DNA from: Pseudomonadales bacterium
Lineage (GTDB): Bacteria; Pseudomonadota; Gammaproteobacteria; Pseudomonadales; DC-out160
NCBI GenBank assembly: GCA_019090455.1
Contig: JAHRWA010000006.1
Coordinates: 1-64,000, forward strand
Length of the DNA stretch: 64,000 bases
Direction of reading: 5' to 3'
Shown: one piece after another, positions 8,920 to 19,675 of the stretch
Layout: every line of letters starts with the position of its first letter
Numbering within the stretch: position 1 is the first letter of the stretch
Program-made: the position numbers and the translations under genes
Notes under the pieces: generated by a model
The model's database searches: none
What the model was told of the DNA's origin: nothing
Seen by the model: the letters and a program-made list of their open reading frames with translations, nothing else

Positions 8920-9831
8920 TTACTGAGCACTGATCTTATCTAAACTCTTTTGTGCCAGATCAGCGACGGAACTATCAGGATAGGTATTAATGACTTGTTG
9001 AAAAAGGGTTCTCGCTTTTTCAGTTTCCCCTTGACGATAATGTAAAACACCCAACTTATACAGACAGGCTGATGCTTTAGAATGCTGGGGATATTGTGTA
9101 GTTACCGTTTCAAAGTGAATTCGGGCAGTGACATAATCTGCGATTGGCAAAGCAAGATATATCTCCCCTAACCAATAATGCACATTTGGCACATAAATAC
9201 TATTGGGGTAGTCATTTAGAAAAGCATTGAACGCATTCTGCGATTCAATTAATTTTTTCGCTCGCACCATAGAAATTGCACTGTTGTAATGATTTTTTTC
9301 AACATCGGTAGGTACCGCTAGCGTCTTACGGTTATCTTCAGCAGAACGGCTGGAGACCGCAACAACTCCATCTCGCTCCAGATCAACAGATGACGCATCA
9401 GAAGCTGAACCATTCTTCGATACGATCCTCCCCTTTCCATTATTCAACAAGCCAATCCGGTGATCTAAATCAATATAGTGTTCTTTTTGTTTACGAGTAA
9501 GGCTTTCGATTTGATGCCGTTGACTCTCTATCACTCCTCTTAGCTGCTGCACTTCCTCCTGCAACATTTCCAGCTGGCTGTACATTTCCCATAAAGATGA
9601 ATCAGCCGCAGTAGACGACGCACTATCTACATTCACACTCACAACTCTTTGCTGCCCAGACTGAATACTTAAACTCTCAACAACCGGACCATTTTCATAA
9701 CCTCGTGAGGGGCGATTTAGCGGATCGGCAAAAGCAGACTGACCAAATAACAAAACCACTAAAGAAAGACAAAGAAAAACAAAGATCAGATATTTTGTAT
9801 CCCACCGCAAGCTCAGTTTTGATTGATACAT
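8920..9831 (-). CDS. cpoB: Tol-Pal system coordinator CpoB (YbgF)
   Basis: A periplasmic protein that coordinates peptidoglycan synthesis with Tol-Pal-driven outer-membrane constriction at division. A signal peptide (hydrophobic core Y-L-I-F-V-F-L-C-L-S) precedes the coiled-coil trimerisation region (roughly residues 70-115, heptads with Q and L). A C-terminal TPR domain (roughly 170-303) contains A-x-x-x-F-x-x-F-L-x-x-Y-P-N-S motifs. I start at ATG 9831, which has AAGGA 7 nt upstream, rather than at the GTG 21 nt earlier; the product is 303 residues. A strong hairpin separates it from pal. Confidence 0.95.
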   Translation of the reverse strand: MYQSKLSLRWDTKYLIFVFLCLSLVVLLFGQSAFADPLNRPSRGYENGPVVESLSIQSGQQRVVSVNVDSASSTAADSSLWEMYSQLEMLQEEVQQLRGVIESQRHQIESLTRKQKEHYIDLDHRIGLLNNGKGRIVSKNGSASDASSVDLERDGVVAVSSRSAEDNRKTLAVPTDVEKNHYNSAISMVRAKKLIESQNAFNAFLNDYPNSIYVPNVHYWLGEIYLALPIADYVTARIHFETVTTQYPQHSKASACLYKLGVLHYRQGETEKARTLFQQVINTYPDSSVADLAQKSLDKISAQ

Positions 9832-9869
9832 TGAATTATCCTTATTACTCACTCGAGGGGCAAAAACAG

Positions 9870-9900
9870 AAATGGGTTAAGCCTTCGACTTAACCCATTT
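9870..9900 (-). terminator. Intercistronic hairpin between pal and cpoB
   Basis: A perfect 12-bp inverted repeat (AAATGGGTTAAG and its complement) with a 7-nt loop. On the minus strand it is followed by CTGTTTTTG. It could be a partial terminator that lowers cpoB relative to pal, or an RNA-stability element. Confidence 0.7.
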
Positions 9901-9958
9901 TCTAAATGACTGTAAATTATTCTACAGCGACTTTCATCTTGGATCAGATCCAAGCATC

Positions 9959-10510
9959 TTAATACTTTATTTCTACTCGTCTGTTCTCTGACCATGCATT
10001 ATCATTGTGACCATCTGAGACGGGCGTCTCTTCCCCATAACTAATCACTTCAATTTGCGTATTGGAAACACCATTTACCCGAAGGAACTTTGATATTGCA
10101 TTTCCACGGCGTTCGCCAAGTGCCACATTATACTCTCGGGTTCCACGCTCATCCGCGTGCCCTTCTATTCGCGCTGAAAGACTTGCATTAGAAGCAAGCT
10201 TTCGTGCATGAGCCTTAAGGGAAGCATAGACCTCTGGCTTAATTAACGCTTTATCAAAATCAAAATAGAATATCGTTTGATTCAGTAGCTGAGCATCTCC
10301 ATTAGTCGCCATTGCACCAAGAGCTCTGTCATTACTTTCAACGGCAGTGGGCTCACCAGCAGCATAAGTTCCCGTATCCGTTGATGCCTCTGAGTCTGGC
10401 GCTCCCGCATTTGGGTTTTCTGGTGTAGATTGACATCCGGCTAACGCAATCGCAGCAACGACTGTCATAAAGGTCTTGCGGTTCAAATTTTTAGGATTCG
10501 CTAAGCGCAT
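9959..10510 (-). CDS. pal: Peptidoglycan-associated lipoprotein Pal
   Basis: An outer-membrane lipoprotein that binds peptidoglycan and TolB. The 183-residue precursor has the lipobox L-A-G-C with C26 as the lipidated residue. After an acidic linker, an OmpA-like domain fills 75-183, with F-Y-F-D-F-D, G-H-A-D-E-R-G-T-R-E-Y-N and R-R-V-E-I-x-Y, the diaminopimelate-binding signatures. The start has GGAG 10 nt upstream. It follows tolB by 70 nt. Confidence 0.98.
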   Translation of the reverse strand: MRLANPKNLNRKTFMTVVAAIALAGCQSTPENPNAGAPDSEASTDTGTYAAGEPTAVESNDRALGAMATNGDAQLLNQTIFYFDFDKALIKPEVYASLKAHARKLASNASLSARIEGHADERGTREYNVALGERRGNAISKFLRVNGVSNTQIEVISYGEETPVSDGHNDNAWSENRRVEIKY

Positions 10511-10580
10511 AGTATTAAAACTCCATGATTATTAAACATACCAACTGCCAATAGTAACAGCTAATTTTCAAAATTTATCA

Positions 10581-11885
10581 CTACCGGTTCAAAAATGGCG
10601 ACCATGCCGGCTCTCGAACCGCACCTCGACTTGAGGGTAACCGAATTTTTACTCGTCCATCGATTGACACCGCAGCCAATACACCTTGGCCACCGCGCTG
10701 CGTCGCATAAATTAACATACTCCCGTTCGGAGCGACACTAGGAGATTCATCTAATGCCGTTTCGGTAATGATAGAAAAACTACCTCTCATCAAATGTTGC
10801 ACTGCAATGTGGAATAATCCACCAGCTCTATGCACCATGACCAGATATTGCCCATCAGGTGTAATGTCACCCCGCGCATTATAGCTCCCCTCAAAAGTGA
10901 GCCTGCGTACGGTTTTGTCACTCACATTCAATTGATAAACTTGCGGGCTTCCACCCCGATTGGAAGTAAACACAAGTGTTTTGCCATCAGGAGCCCAACG
11001 AGGCTCAGTGTCTATTGCGTAGTGTTTGGTTAACCGCGTCATTTTTTTTGTACTCAAGTCCATCATATAAATTTCAGGGTTGCCGTCTTTAGACAATGTC
11101 ATCGCCAATTTTTTACCGTCAGGTGACCAGTCTGGCGCACCATTGATCCCTTTAAAGCTTGTTATCTTCTGCTGTTTCCCAGTCCACGTATCTTGTACAT
11201 AAATCGCAGGCCGAGATGATTTAAAAGAGACAAAGGCAACATGACGCCCATTGGGTGACCAAGTGGGTGACAATATCGGTTCACTATCCTCAAAAATAGT
11301 TCTGGAACGATGCCCATCCGCATCCGCTTTTCTTAATCTGAAAAATTGTTTGCCCGCAGAAGTACGCTCTACCGTGATATACAATATCTCTGTGGAAAAA
11401 GCGCCCTTAATTCCCGTAATCGCCTCATATACTCTATCGCTCACATGATGGGCTCCATCCCTAAGATGCTCCATTGAAGCATCGGTATGAAAAACACTGT
11501 TCCCGCCGTAAACATCAAATAACTGATATTCAACATCGTATTTCCTTTGTTTACCGGGTTTTATTTGGCCTATTAAAAGATACTCTACGCCTAACGCTCT
11601 CCAGTCTCGAAAGAAAACATCTGTTTTCGAAGACGGCCGACTTAACATATCGCCAACGGGTAATGGCACAAACTGCCCACTACGCTCCAAATCAGCCGCG
11701 ACTATTTGCGCTACATCTTCAGGCATAATTTCACTGCCTTGCCATTCAAAGGGGACAACGGCAATAGACGTCGCATTGTCTACGCCTTGTGTAATTTCAA
11801 TAGTCAACTCTTGGGCAGCCGAAACACAGACGGGGAACAACACCGCAACTAGCAATACTGTAATAAATTCTATTGATCTAACCAC
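10581..11885 (-). CDS. tolB: Tol-Pal translocation protein TolB
   Basis: A periplasmic beta-propeller protein that shuttles between Pal and TolA. The 434-residue product starts at GTG with purine-rich GGAGAGAG upstream. It has a signal peptide ending near A-A-Q-E, an N-terminal alpha/beta domain (about 30-165), and then WD40-like PD40 repeats with recurring W-S-P-(N/D)-G and A-P-D-G motifs. Length and ends match the family. It is in the middle of the tol operon. Confidence 0.98.
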   Translation of the reverse strand: MVRSIEFITVLLVAVLFPVCVSAAQELTIEITQGVDNATSIAVVPFEWQGSEIMPEDVAQIVAADLERSGQFVPLPVGDMLSRPSSKTDVFFRDWRALGVEYLLIGQIKPGKQRKYDVEYQLFDVYGGNSVFHTDASMEHLRDGAHHVSDRVYEAITGIKGAFSTEILYITVERTSAGKQFFRLRKADADGHRSRTIFEDSEPILSPTWSPNGRHVAFVSFKSSRPAIYVQDTWTGKQQKITSFKGINGAPDWSPDGKKLAMTLSKDGNPEIYMMDLSTKKMTRLTKHYAIDTEPRWAPDGKTLVFTSNRGGSPQVYQLNVSDKTVRRLTFEGSYNARGDITPDGQYLVMVHRAGGLFHIAVQHLMRGSFSIITETALDESPSVAPNGSMLIYATQRGGQGVLAAVSIDGRVKIRLPSSRGAVREPAWSPFLNR

Positions 11886-11953
11886 GGTAAAATTCTCTCT
11901 CCTTCATTTTATTAGCTTGCTCAAAATGCGCAGGCTAATAATGGTAGATTTGA

Positions 11954-12715
11954 TTACAAACGTAAATCTTCTGGTCTAAATACGAGGGTTATTTTTCTAA
12001 AATACTGCTGGAATATGTCACTATCAACAGGCAGATCAAAAAAACCCGCTTTTTGAACTGCCAAGATAGCCGACCGATCAAAAACAGCATCCCCACTCCC
12101 CTCAACTAAACTCACCTCCTGAACATCGCCCCCAGGAAATAATTTAATGCTGAGCATCACCTGCATTCCGTTTCTCGCACTAGGCGGCCTAGACCAAGAT
12201 CTTTCAATTTTTTCCTGCATCAACGCTGCGTATTGATCTGTAATCCTCTGAGTTTCCACCGCCTTTGCCTGAGCGTCCTTGGCAGCCTGTTCCATTCTCA
12301 GTAATTCTGCCTCTTCCTCTACCAATAAAGCATCAAAAGCATTGGAATCCAAATTCGTGTCGAGTGTCGGTTTGGGCTTTTCCTTAACTTTAGGTTTAGG
12401 TTTCGACTTGATTTTTGGTTTTTTCTTAACTTTAGGCTTTCGTTTTATTTTCGGTTTTGGCTTCGGCTTTTTCTTAACTTTGGGTTTAACTTTAGGTTTC
12501 TTTTGGACTGCGGGCTTTTCTTTAGTCTTCGGAACAACAGCCGCTTTTTGAACAACAACCGCTTTAACAAACTGTGGTGTTATTCTTTTTATCGGACTGG
12601 ACTGGCTGTGAGAATAGCCAAAATACAATAACGCCAAAACAAGAACATGCAGCGCCACGCTTTGAACTATGGGTAAAGCGAAACCGCCTGATGTCAGATT
12701 CCGAGATATTTTCAT
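11954..12715 (-). CDS. tolA: TolA, Lys/Pro-rich envelope-spanning protein
   Basis: An inner-membrane protein bridging the TolQR motor to TolB/Pal. The 253-residue chain has one N-terminal transmembrane helix (about 18-37). A linker (about 55-120) is built of K-P-K/V-K-K-K-P units. A helical segment rich in E, A and Q is followed by the C-terminal domain with R-S-W-x-R-P and S-x-L-x-x-G-x-G-D-A-x-F-D, the TonB/TolA fold. The linker is K/P-rich rather than the A/K/E-rich helix of E. coli TolA, so it is probably an extended polyproline-like rod. Confidence 0.93.
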   Translation of the reverse strand: MKISRNLTSGGFALPIVQSVALHVLVLALLYFGYSHSQSSPIKRITPQFVKAVVVQKAAVVPKTKEKPAVQKKPKVKPKVKKKPKPKPKIKRKPKVKKKPKIKSKPKPKVKEKPKPTLDTNLDSNAFDALLVEEEAELLRMEQAAKDAQAKAVETQRITDQYAALMQEKIERSWSRPPSARNGMQVMLSIKLFPGGDVQEVSLVEGSGDAVFDRSAILAVQKAGFFDLPVDSDIFQQYFRKITLVFRPEDLRL

Positions 12716-12745
12716 CGATGATTTAACGTCGTCTGCACTCTCGTT

Positions 12746-13177
12746 TCACCGTTTAGTATCAGGGATCGAATCGGTAATTAACCCTACGTTTGTAGTCCCT
12801 GCTGCCTGCAGTGATGCCATGAGGAAAACTACTTTTCCGTAGGGGACTTCTTCATCACCTTCTATGAGTATTGGAATATTGGGCTTATTACGTAATATCT
12901 TAAGCACACTGTCTTGTAGTTTTTCCAGAACAATAGGTTTTTCCGGAGACTTACCCAAATTGAGAAAGTACTGCCCCTTTTTATCTACCGCGATAATCAC
13001 CGGTTCTTCGTTGTTATCAATGGCTGGCGCATCCACCTTGGGCAATTCAACTTTGATCCCCTTGGTTAATAAAGGCGCTGTCACCATAAACACAATCAAT
13101 AGCACTAGCATCACATCAATATACGGTACGACATTAATTTCAGACATAGGCTTTCGCCTTGGACGCAATTTTTCCAT
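12746..13177 (-). CDS. tolR: Proton-channel subunit TolR
   Basis: An ExbD/TolR-family subunit of 143 residues. An N-terminal cytosolic stretch with R-R-K-P is followed by E-I-N-V-V-P-Y-I-D-V-M-L-V-L-L-I-V-F-M. Its aspartate (D23) is the protonatable residue of the TolQR motor. The periplasmic domain closes with a G-D-x-x-V-P-Y-G-x-V motif. The gene sits between tolQ and tolA. Confidence 0.98.
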   Translation of the reverse strand: MEKLRPRRKPMSEINVVPYIDVMLVLLIVFMVTAPLLTKGIKVELPKVDAPAIDNNEEPVIIAVDKKGQYFLNLGKSPEKPIVLEKLQDSVLKILRNKPNIPILIEGDEEVPYGKVVFLMASLQAAGTTNVGLITDSIPDTKR

Positions 13178-13192
13178 TAACTTTATCGTCTC

Positions 13193-13879
13193 TTAAGCTA
13201 CATTTGCCTGATGGGCTTTTCGGTGCAAGATACTAGAAAACTCATCGGAGAAAGTATCGTAAGTGATAAGCAAAGCATCGACTTGAGAAGAGAATCGGTT
13301 ATAAAAGATAACGGCGGGAATCGCGGCAAACAATCCCATCGCCGTGGCAATCAACGCCTCTGCAATATGCGGAGCCACAACCGAAATTGTCGCCTGCTTC
13401 TCATTCGCCAATGCGAGAAATGAGGTCATTATTCCCCATACCGTTCCAAACAAACCGAGGTAGGGGCTGGTTGAACCCACTGTAGCCAGAAAAGACAAAT
13501 GCGCTTCTAGTTTTTCCTGCTCCCGCAACAACGCCACTCTCATGACACGTTGCGCACCCTCCATCACGGACTCCGCATCGGACTCCTTATTTTGTCGCAA
13601 GCGAGCAAACTCTTTAAATCCCGCTCGAAAAATATTTTCTTGCCCGCTATTGGTGTTAGGAGCAGTATTGGTTTGGACGTACAAACGACCTAAATCAGTG
13701 CCGGACCAGAATCTATCTTCGAATTCTACCGCCGAACGAGTCGCCAATCTCAAGTACTTTATTCGTTTAAAGGCAATCACCCAAGAAACTATTGAAACAA
13801 ATAGCAAACTAATAAGAACAAACTTCACCAGCCAACTGGCATCTAAAATCAGTCCCCATATGGATAAATCATTGGTCAA
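13193..13879 (-). CDS. tolQ: Proton-channel subunit TolQ (TTG start)
   Basis: A MotA/TolQ/ExbB-family inner-membrane subunit that forms the proton motor with TolR. It has three transmembrane segments: one near residues 12-32 and two in the second half, with the conserved G-L-F-G-T-V-W-G and E-A-L-I-A-T-A-M-G-L motifs. The first ATG (13921) lies inside ybgC and would add residues foreign to the family. A TTG at 13877-13879 has GGAG 7 nt upstream and gives the usual N-terminus (T-N-D-L-S-I-W). I choose that start; the product is 228 residues. Confidence 0.95.
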   Translation of the reverse strand: MTNDLSIWGLILDASWLVKFVLISLLFVSIVSWVIAFKRIKYLRLATRSAVEFEDRFWSGTDLGRLYVQTNTAPNTNSGQENIFRAGFKEFARLRQNKESDAESVMEGAQRVMRVALLREQEKLEAHLSFLATVGSTSPYLGLFGTVWGIMTSFLALANEKQATISVVAPHIAEALIATAMGLFAAIPAVIFYNRFSSQVDALLITYDTFSDEFSSILHRKAHQANVA

Positions 13880-13889
13880 TTTTATTCTC

Positions 13890-14315
13890 CTATTCACTAT
13901 CCAGAATACGCAAAAATGCACTGCGCAACTCTTCGCTCATTGCCCGAGGTTTTAACTTAATCGAATCGACACAAGCCACTTTGATATCGGCTTCGCACAG
14001 GACTCTGTCATTTTCTGACTTTTTAACTTGCTGACTGAAAAGGATATATGTTTTCCCAAGTTTAGCCACTTTAACGGTAGATATTAACGCATCATCTACG
14101 CGCGCTGGGCTACTATATTTTACATTTGCGGAATGCACCACGAATTGATAACTCTCTTCTGCCAGGGTGACATGCTGAAACCCCAAATGCCGTAATAATT
14201 CAGTACGCACTCTTTCCATAAATTTAAGATAGTTTACGTAATAAACGATGCCTCCGGCATCAGTATCCTCAATGTAGACTCGAATCGGAATCGAAAATTC
14301 CCCATTGCTCATCAT
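13890..14315 (-). CDS. ybgC: Acyl-CoA thioesterase YbgC (hotdog fold)
   Basis: A cytosolic 4-hydroxybenzoyl-CoA-thioesterase-like hotdog enzyme of about 141 residues. It heads the tol genes here as in most gammaproteobacteria. The catalytic motif Y-x-E-D-T-D-A-G-G-I-V-Y-Y-x-N-Y is near the N-terminus, followed by F-M-E-R-x-R-T-E. The frame begins TTG-ATG-ATG; I use the first ATG. The stop codon lies 10 nt before the TTG of tolQ, within its ribosome-binding region, so translation is probably coupled. Confidence 0.96.
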   Translation of the reverse strand: MMSNGEFSIPIRVYIEDTDAGGIVYYVNYLKFMERVRTELLRHLGFQHVTLAEESYQFVVHSANVKYSSPARVDDALISTVKVAKLGKTYILFSQQVKKSENDRVLCEADIKVACVDSIKLKPRAMSEELRSAFLRILDSE

Positions 14316-14394
14316 CAATTGTAGTTCTCACTTAATTAAACCTGTCATCGGCCGATGAACAGAAACTCAAGAATAATGCGCAACACAGTTATAA

Positions 14395-15459
14395 CTATAG
14401 ATTCGTGTTGTCATCCTGATTAAGATGCGAATTTTGCTGCGGAGGATTCAGGCCAAAATGCAAATAAGCATGTTTTGTCACAACTCGGCCCCTGGGTGTG
14501 CGCATCACATAACCCTGCTGAATCAAATACGGTTCAATCACGTCTTCAAGCGTACCACTCTCTTCGCCCACCGCCGCCGCGATATTGTCGATGCCCACAG
14601 GCCCGCCATCAAACTTCTCAATCATCGCCAACAAAAGACGTCTATCCATTTGGTCCAAACCAAGGGCATCCACATCCAACATACTTAATGCCTGGTCTGC
14701 TACCAACGAGGTAATCTTGCCATCCGCTTTCACCTCGGCGAAATCCCTAACCCTGCGCAACAACCGGTTAGCAATGCGAGGTGTACCACGAGCCCTTTTT
14801 GCAATTTCATTGGCTCCTTCCGAATCGATACTGACACCTAATATACCGGCAGAACGCTGGACAATGGACGATAGTTCTCCCACAGAATAAAATTCTAATC
14901 GCTGCACAATACCAAAACGATCGCGCAAAGGAGATGTCAATAAGCCGGCACGGGTCGTCGCACCAATCAATGTAAAGGGAGGCAAATCGATTTTAATGGA
15001 ACGAGCGGCAGGTCCTTCCCCTATCATGATATCAAGTTGATAGTCCTCCATTGCGGGATACAAAATTTCTTCCACCACCGCACTTAACCGGTGTATCTCA
15101 TCAATGAAAAGAACATCACCCTCTTCTAAATTCGTCAATAAAGCGGCCAGGTCACCCGCCCGCTCCAACACAGGCCCTGATGTCGATTTGAGACTGCTAT
15201 TCATTTCATTCGCTATTATATTTGCTAAGGTCGTCTTACCTAAACCAGGAGGCCCAAAAACTAAGGTATGATCTAGTGCCTCTTCTCGTTGTCTTGCGGC
15301 GGTGATAAAAATATCCATTTGCTCTCGAACCACCGACTGCCCAGTATAATCCGCAAGACGAGTAGGCCGAATTGCTCGGTCCAACGCATCTTCTTTTTCA
15401 CTTCCGCCTGGCGTAACGATCCTGTCAGAAGTACTTCCGATTTGATCAGATTCAATCAT
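14395..15459 (-). CDS. ruvB: Holliday-junction branch-migration ATPase RuvB
   Basis: The AAA+ hexameric motor that with RuvA drives branch migration. The 354-residue sequence has R-P-x-x-L-x-D-Y-x-G-Q, Walker [10 protein letters not shown], Walker [10 protein letters not shown], sensor I A-T-T-R-A-G and a C-terminal winged helix ending in T-P-R-G-R. Its ATG directly abuts the ruvA stop codon (TAG then ATG), so the two are translationally coupled. Confidence 0.99.
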   Translation of the reverse strand: MIESDQIGSTSDRIVTPGGSEKEDALDRAIRPTRLADYTGQSVVREQMDIFITAARQREEALDHTLVFGPPGLGKTTLANIIANEMNSSLKSTSGPVLERAGDLAALLTNLEEGDVLFIDEIHRLSAVVEEILYPAMEDYQLDIMIGEGPAARSIKIDLPPFTLIGATTRAGLLTSPLRDRFGIVQRLEFYSVGELSSIVQRSAGILGVSIDSEGANEIAKRARGTPRIANRLLRRVRDFAEVKADGKITSLVADQALSMLDVDALGLDQMDRRLLLAMIEKFDGGPVGIDNIAAAVGEESGTLEDVIEPYLIQQGYVMRTPRGRVVTKHAYLHFGLNPPQQNSHLNQDDNTNL

Positions 15460-16092
15460 CTATCGAATCATTCCTTTTAATGCCTGTTTGATAATTTCTT
15501 CACTGGTGAGGCCCGGTGCATTGGCAGCACGTACCGCCTTATTGGCTTCATGTCCCTTAAACCCTAAAGCGATTAGTGCACTTTCTGCTTCTTTAATTGC
15601 GCTAGAACGAGAAACTTGATCGGATTTAGTGGGTACTTCTGCACCCTCACCGCTAAGATCAGATGTACTCGCACCCTCAACCAATGACCAATCTTTCAAT
15701 CGATCTCGCATCTCAACAATTAACCTTTCTGCCGTTTTTTTCCCAACACCGGGTAACTTGACCAAACTACTCACATCGCTCTCATTGACGCAATTCACAA
15801 ATGTATGTGTATCCATTCCCGACAACAGAGTCAAAGCTAACTTAGGCCCAACACCATTGACCTTGATTAACTCCCGAAACATGGAACGGTCTGCTAAATC
15901 CGAGAACCCATATAATAGCTGAGCGTCTTCTCGCACAACAAAATGGGTATGCAAGATAGTTTTTTCGCCCACTTCCGGTAATTTATAAAATGTGGTCATG
16001 GGAGCAGCCACTTCATAGCCCACGCCATTGACGTCTATTAATAAGTGCGGTGCTTGTTTTTCAAGAAGTGTACCGTGCAAACGTCCAATCAT
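15460..16092 (-). CDS. ruvA: Holliday-junction-binding protein RuvA
   Basis: A tetrameric junction-binding subunit of 210 residues. An N-terminal OB fold begins M-I-G-R-L-x-G. Two helix-hairpin-helix motifs follow (V-N-G-V-G-P-K-L-A and [12 protein letters not shown]). A flexible acidic linker and the C-terminal RuvB-binding three-helix domain (A-L-x-A-L-G-F-K) complete it. A 7-bp hairpin (16144-16163) lies between ruvC and ruvA and might modulate read-through. Confidence 0.99.
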   Translation of the reverse strand: MIGRLHGTLLEKQAPHLLIDVNGVGYEVAAPMTTFYKLPEVGEKTILHTHFVVREDAQLLYGFSDLADRSMFRELIKVNGVGPKLALTLLSGMDTHTFVNCVNESDVSSLVKLPGVGKKTAERLIVEMRDRLKDWSLVEGASTSDLSGEGAEVPTKSDQVSRSSAIKEAESALIALGFKGHEANKAVRAANAPGLTSEEIIKQALKGMIR

Positions 16093-16308
16093 TAGTTGAA
16101 ATCGCCCCTGCCATAAAAATAGAGATTGAAGAATAAAGTCGAAACTGATCTTTTGGGATCAGTGTATTTCTATACAGTAGTCTAATCTATTCTACGAAAA
16201 ATTTCCGGTCGCTTTTCTTTTACAAGAAAAAAGTCTGGTACAAGAAAACTGTCATTCAAAAGAAAACAGTTTGACTCAAATGATACCGTCTAGCACAAAA
16301 ACACCAGT

Positions 16309-16830
16309 TCAACGCACGCGGCCACGACGATAGGAACGAGCACCCGCCAATTTCACGAGACTTTGTTGAGTATGTGCGTGACACAAAGCAATGCCCAGTG
16401 CGTCGGAGGCGTCAGCTTGGGGCTTGCGATTAAGCTCCAGCATATAGCACACCATATGAGCGACTTGTTTTTTGTCAGCGGAGCCTTTCCCAACAACGGA
16501 TTGCTTCACTTGTCTGGCGGAGTATTCAGACACGGGGAGATTATTGCTTACGGCGGCAACAATAGCCGCACCCCTTGCTTGCCCTAGTTTCAGAGCAGAA
16601 TCAGGATTGCGGGCCATAAAAACTTGCTCAATCGCCACCTCCTCTGGACTGTGGAGCCGAATAATTTCATTGATACCCAAAAATATCTGGTGCAGACGGT
16701 CGGGAAGAGAAGGGGTTTTGGAGAGACGGATACAGCCACTATCAATATATTCGGTTTTATTCCCGACGACATTAATTAAGCCATATCCAGTAATTCTAGA
16801 TCCTGGGTCAATTCCAAGTACAATCGCCAT
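16309..16830 (-). CDS. ruvC: Holliday-junction resolvase RuvC
   Basis: An RNase H-fold endonuclease of 173 residues that cuts junctions bound by RuvAB. The acidic active-site residues appear as G-I-D-P-G (D7), the V-A-I-E-Q-V-F region (E near 67) and D-A-S-D-A-L-G-I-A near the C-terminus. The start has AAGGA upstream. It is separated from ruvA by 216 nt. Confidence 0.99.
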   Translation of the reverse strand: MAIVLGIDPGSRITGYGLINVVGNKTEYIDSGCIRLSKTPSLPDRLHQIFLGINEIIRLHSPEEVAIEQVFMARNPDSALKLGQARGAAIVAAVSNNLPVSEYSARQVKQSVVGKGSADKKQVAHMVCYMLELNRKPQADASDALGIALCHAHTQQSLVKLAGARSYRRGRVR

Positions 16831-16954
16831 CGTTAACGCAGTACTTCCTTTTTGTTAATTAACGGATGAGCATCCTGATACCTGGAGCCTTTATCTATTG
16901 TTTCTATTTTCTAATGATACGATTGTCTAACGATTCAATAAATAGAGTATAGCT

Positions 16955-17710
16955 CTATTCCTGACTTGAAATTTGCTCCATCACTTCAGCTGAGAAATCT
17001 GCATTTGAGTATACGTTTTGAACATCATCGAGATCTTCAAGCGCATCAATCAAGCGCATCACCTTCGCACCCGTATCCACATCCATATCTACTGTTGTTG
17101 CAGCGGCCATGGTGATTTCTGAGTTTGCCGGCTCGAGTCCAGCAGCCACTAAGGCATCTTTTACAGACATGAAATCTTCAGGCGTGGTAATAACGTCAAT
17201 AGAGCTATCATCGTTGGTCACGACATCTTCAGCGCCCACTTCCAATGCCACGTCCATCACTTTATCTTCGTCACTACCTGGCTCGTAACTGATTTCACCC
17301 TGCTTATTAAAGAGGTAAGCCACGGAACCCGCAGTACCGAGGTTTCCACCTGCCTTACTAAAGGCATGTCGAACTTCAGCCACCGTCCGGTTTTTATTGT
17401 CCGTCAGGGATTCAACTAAGATTGCGACACCTCCAGCACCATAACCCTCATATACCAACTCATCCATATTGGCATCATCGTCACCACCTGCACCGCGCCT
17501 AATGGCACGATCGATAGTATCCCGGGTCATATTGGCACCCAGCGCTTTGTCCATTACGGCACGTAAGCGTGGGTTATCTTCGGGGTTAGGTCCACTGGCT
17601 TTCGCAGCAACAGTAATTTCCCGAATCATTTTAGTAAAGATTTTGCCACGTTTGGCATCTTGGGCGGCTTTACGGTGCTTTATATTCGCCCATTTACTAT
17701 GTCCAGCCAT
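16955..17710 (-). CDS. yebC: YebC/TACO1-family protein
   Basis: A 251-residue member of the YebC/TACO1 family, related to factors reported to help ribosomes through proline-rich or difficult stretches and also described as transcriptional regulators. The signature [14 protein letters not shown] is at the N-terminus, and G-Y-G-x-G-G-V-A and N-R-T-V-A-E-V-R follow. It lies between aspS and ruvC, the standard gammaproteobacterial position. Confidence 0.98.
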   Translation of the reverse strand: MAGHSKWANIKHRKAAQDAKRGKIFTKMIREITVAAKASGPNPEDNPRLRAVMDKALGANMTRDTIDRAIRRGAGGDDDANMDELVYEGYGAGGVAILVESLTDNKNRTVAEVRHAFSKAGGNLGTAGSVAYLFNKQGEISYEPGSDEDKVMDVALEVGAEDVVTNDDSSIDVITTPEDFMSVKDALVAAGLEPANSEITMAAATTVDMDVDTGAKVMRLIDALEDLDDVQNVYSNADFSAEVMEQISSQE

Positions 17711-17738
17711 ATCATTTTTCTCGTTATCGATTCAGCTT

Positions 17739-19547
17739 CTATTCCGCTTTTTTGTCAGCATCCGAGCTACCCGCTTTCTCTTCGGTAGGTTGTTGGCGTA
17801 GTTTAATGCCTACTTCTCGTAGCTGTTTAGGGTCGACTGTTGATGGTGCCGCCGTCATAACACATGACGCTGTTTGAGTTTTTGGAAATGCAATAACGTC
17901 ACGGATTGATTGTGCGTTGGTCATTAACATGATCAATCGATCCAACCCAAAAGCTAAACCTCCATGAGGAGGGCAGCCGTAATTAAGTGCATCAAGCAAG
18001 AAACCAAACTTATCTTGGGCCTCTTCCTCGCCGATATTCAGCGCCTTGAGGACACTGCGTTGCATCTCCGCATCATGGATACGAATAGAACCACCGCCCA
18101 ACTCTGTGCCATTTAACACCATATCGTAAGCTCTTGACAGTGCAGCACCCGGATCCTTCTCCAACGTTTCAATATCAGTAGAAGGCATTGTGAAGGGGTG
18201 ATGCAAAGCATGCCAATTACCACCTTCCAATTCTTCAAACATAGGAAAGTCAACAACCCATAGTGGCGCCCAACCTTCAGCGACCATTCCCATGTCTTGA
18301 CCTACCTTTACTCGCAAAGCGCCTAGCGCTTCATTAACAATCTTCGCTTTATCCGCGCCAAAGAATATCAAATCTCCCGACTCGGCGGCTGTACGATCAA
18401 GAATACCCTGTAATGCTTCATCAGAAATATTCTTCACAATCGGAGACTGCAACCCCTCACGACCGGCGCTGTGATCATTCACCTTAATATAAGCTAAACC
18501 CTTAGCCCCATAGATACTCACGTATTTGGTATAACCATCTATCTCTTTACGGGTTAATTTATTACCACCGGGTATTTTCAAAGCGGCGACCCGACCTTTC
18601 GGATCATTGGCTGATGCTGAGAAAATTTTAAACTTCGCATCTAGTAATAAATCACCCACATCCGTCAATTCCAAAGGAATTCGTAAATCAGGCTTATCAC
18701 TACCGTATCGCGACATGGCATCTGCAAAAGTCATACGGGGAAATTCAGGTAACTCCACATCCAACATCTCGTTAAACAATGATTTGATCATGGTTTCTGT
18801 TAACCCCATGATCTCCTCTTCATTGACAAAAGACGCTTCGATATCAATTTGAGTGAATTCCGGCTGTCGATCGGCACGTAGATCTTCATCACGAAAGCAC
18901 TTAGCTATCTGATAATAACGATCGAAACCAGACACCATTAAAAGTTGTTTAAATAATTGCGGTGACTGCGGCAAAGCAAAAAAACTGCCAGGCTGAGTCC
19001 GGCTGGGGACCAAATAATCGCGAGCACCCTCTGGAGTCGCTTTCGTTAAGATAGGTGTTTCAACGTCCAAGAATCCATTTTCATCTAAAAACCGACGCAC
19101 AGCAGAGGTCAATTTTGAACGGAAACGAAATCGTTCCAACATCTCTGGCCGTCTTAAATCCAAATACCGATAGCGCAAACGGATATCTTCACCCACTTGT
19201 TGATGCTCATCAACTTGAAACGGCGGTGTTGCACAGGCATTTAACACTTCAAGTTCTTTACCTAATATCTCGATTTTACCTGTTGGCATATCCAGATTCA
19301 TGGTGCCTTCGGGTCGGAAACGGACGCGACCTTTAATCTTCAAAACAAACTCACCGCGTACACGTTCCGCTAAGGAAAACGCTTCAACCGTATCAGGATC
19401 AAATACCACCTGTACCACACCATCACGATCTCGCAGATCGAAAAATATAACGCCTCCATGATCTCGGCGATTGTGGACCCAACCACAAACTTCAACAGTT
19501 TGATCGATTAAGGTTTCGTTTATTTGGCCACAATAATGGCTTCGCAT
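17739..19547 (-). CDS. aspS: Aspartyl-tRNA synthetase
   Basis: A class II synthetase of 602 residues that charges tRNA-Asp. An N-terminal OB-fold anticodon-binding domain ([15 protein letters not shown]) is followed by motif 2 ([16 protein letters not shown]) and the bacterial GAD insertion. Motif 3 is G-L-A-F-G-L-D-R. The C-terminus has a 25-residue K/E/S-rich tail. Some bacteria have a non-discriminating AspRS that also charges tRNA-Asn; the window alone does not decide this. Confidence 0.99.
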   Translation of the reverse strand: MRSHYCGQINETLIDQTVEVCGWVHNRRDHGGVIFFDLRDRDGVVQVVFDPDTVEAFSLAERVRGEFVLKIKGRVRFRPEGTMNLDMPTGKIEILGKELEVLNACATPPFQVDEHQQVGEDIRLRYRYLDLRRPEMLERFRFRSKLTSAVRRFLDENGFLDVETPILTKATPEGARDYLVPSRTQPGSFFALPQSPQLFKQLLMVSGFDRYYQIAKCFRDEDLRADRQPEFTQIDIEASFVNEEEIMGLTETMIKSLFNEMLDVELPEFPRMTFADAMSRYGSDKPDLRIPLELTDVGDLLLDAKFKIFSASANDPKGRVAALKIPGGNKLTRKEIDGYTKYVSIYGAKGLAYIKVNDHSAGREGLQSPIVKNISDEALQGILDRTAAESGDLIFFGADKAKIVNEALGALRVKVGQDMGMVAEGWAPLWVVDFPMFEELEGGNWHALHHPFTMPSTDIETLEKDPGAALSRAYDMVLNGTELGGGSIRIHDAEMQRSVLKALNIGEEEAQDKFGFLLDALNYGCPPHGGLAFGLDRLIMLMTNAQSIRDVIAFPKTQTASCVMTAAPSTVDPKQLREVGIKLRQQPTEEKAGSSDADKKAE

Positions 19548-19675
19548 CGCATTCTACCTATATAACTCTAACGTAATGAACTTTCAGTCTAGCTTTAGGA
19601 GTGAAAAATTTTCCGAAAGCTGCTTGTCTATTTATTTCTATCTTTAAATTCTTTCTATACTTAATAGAACAGTCG

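Noticed and set aside
12279..12551. Phe/Gly/Leu-rich plus-strand ORF opposite tolA
   Set aside because: It is the antisense shadow of the Lys/Pro-rich linker of TolA.
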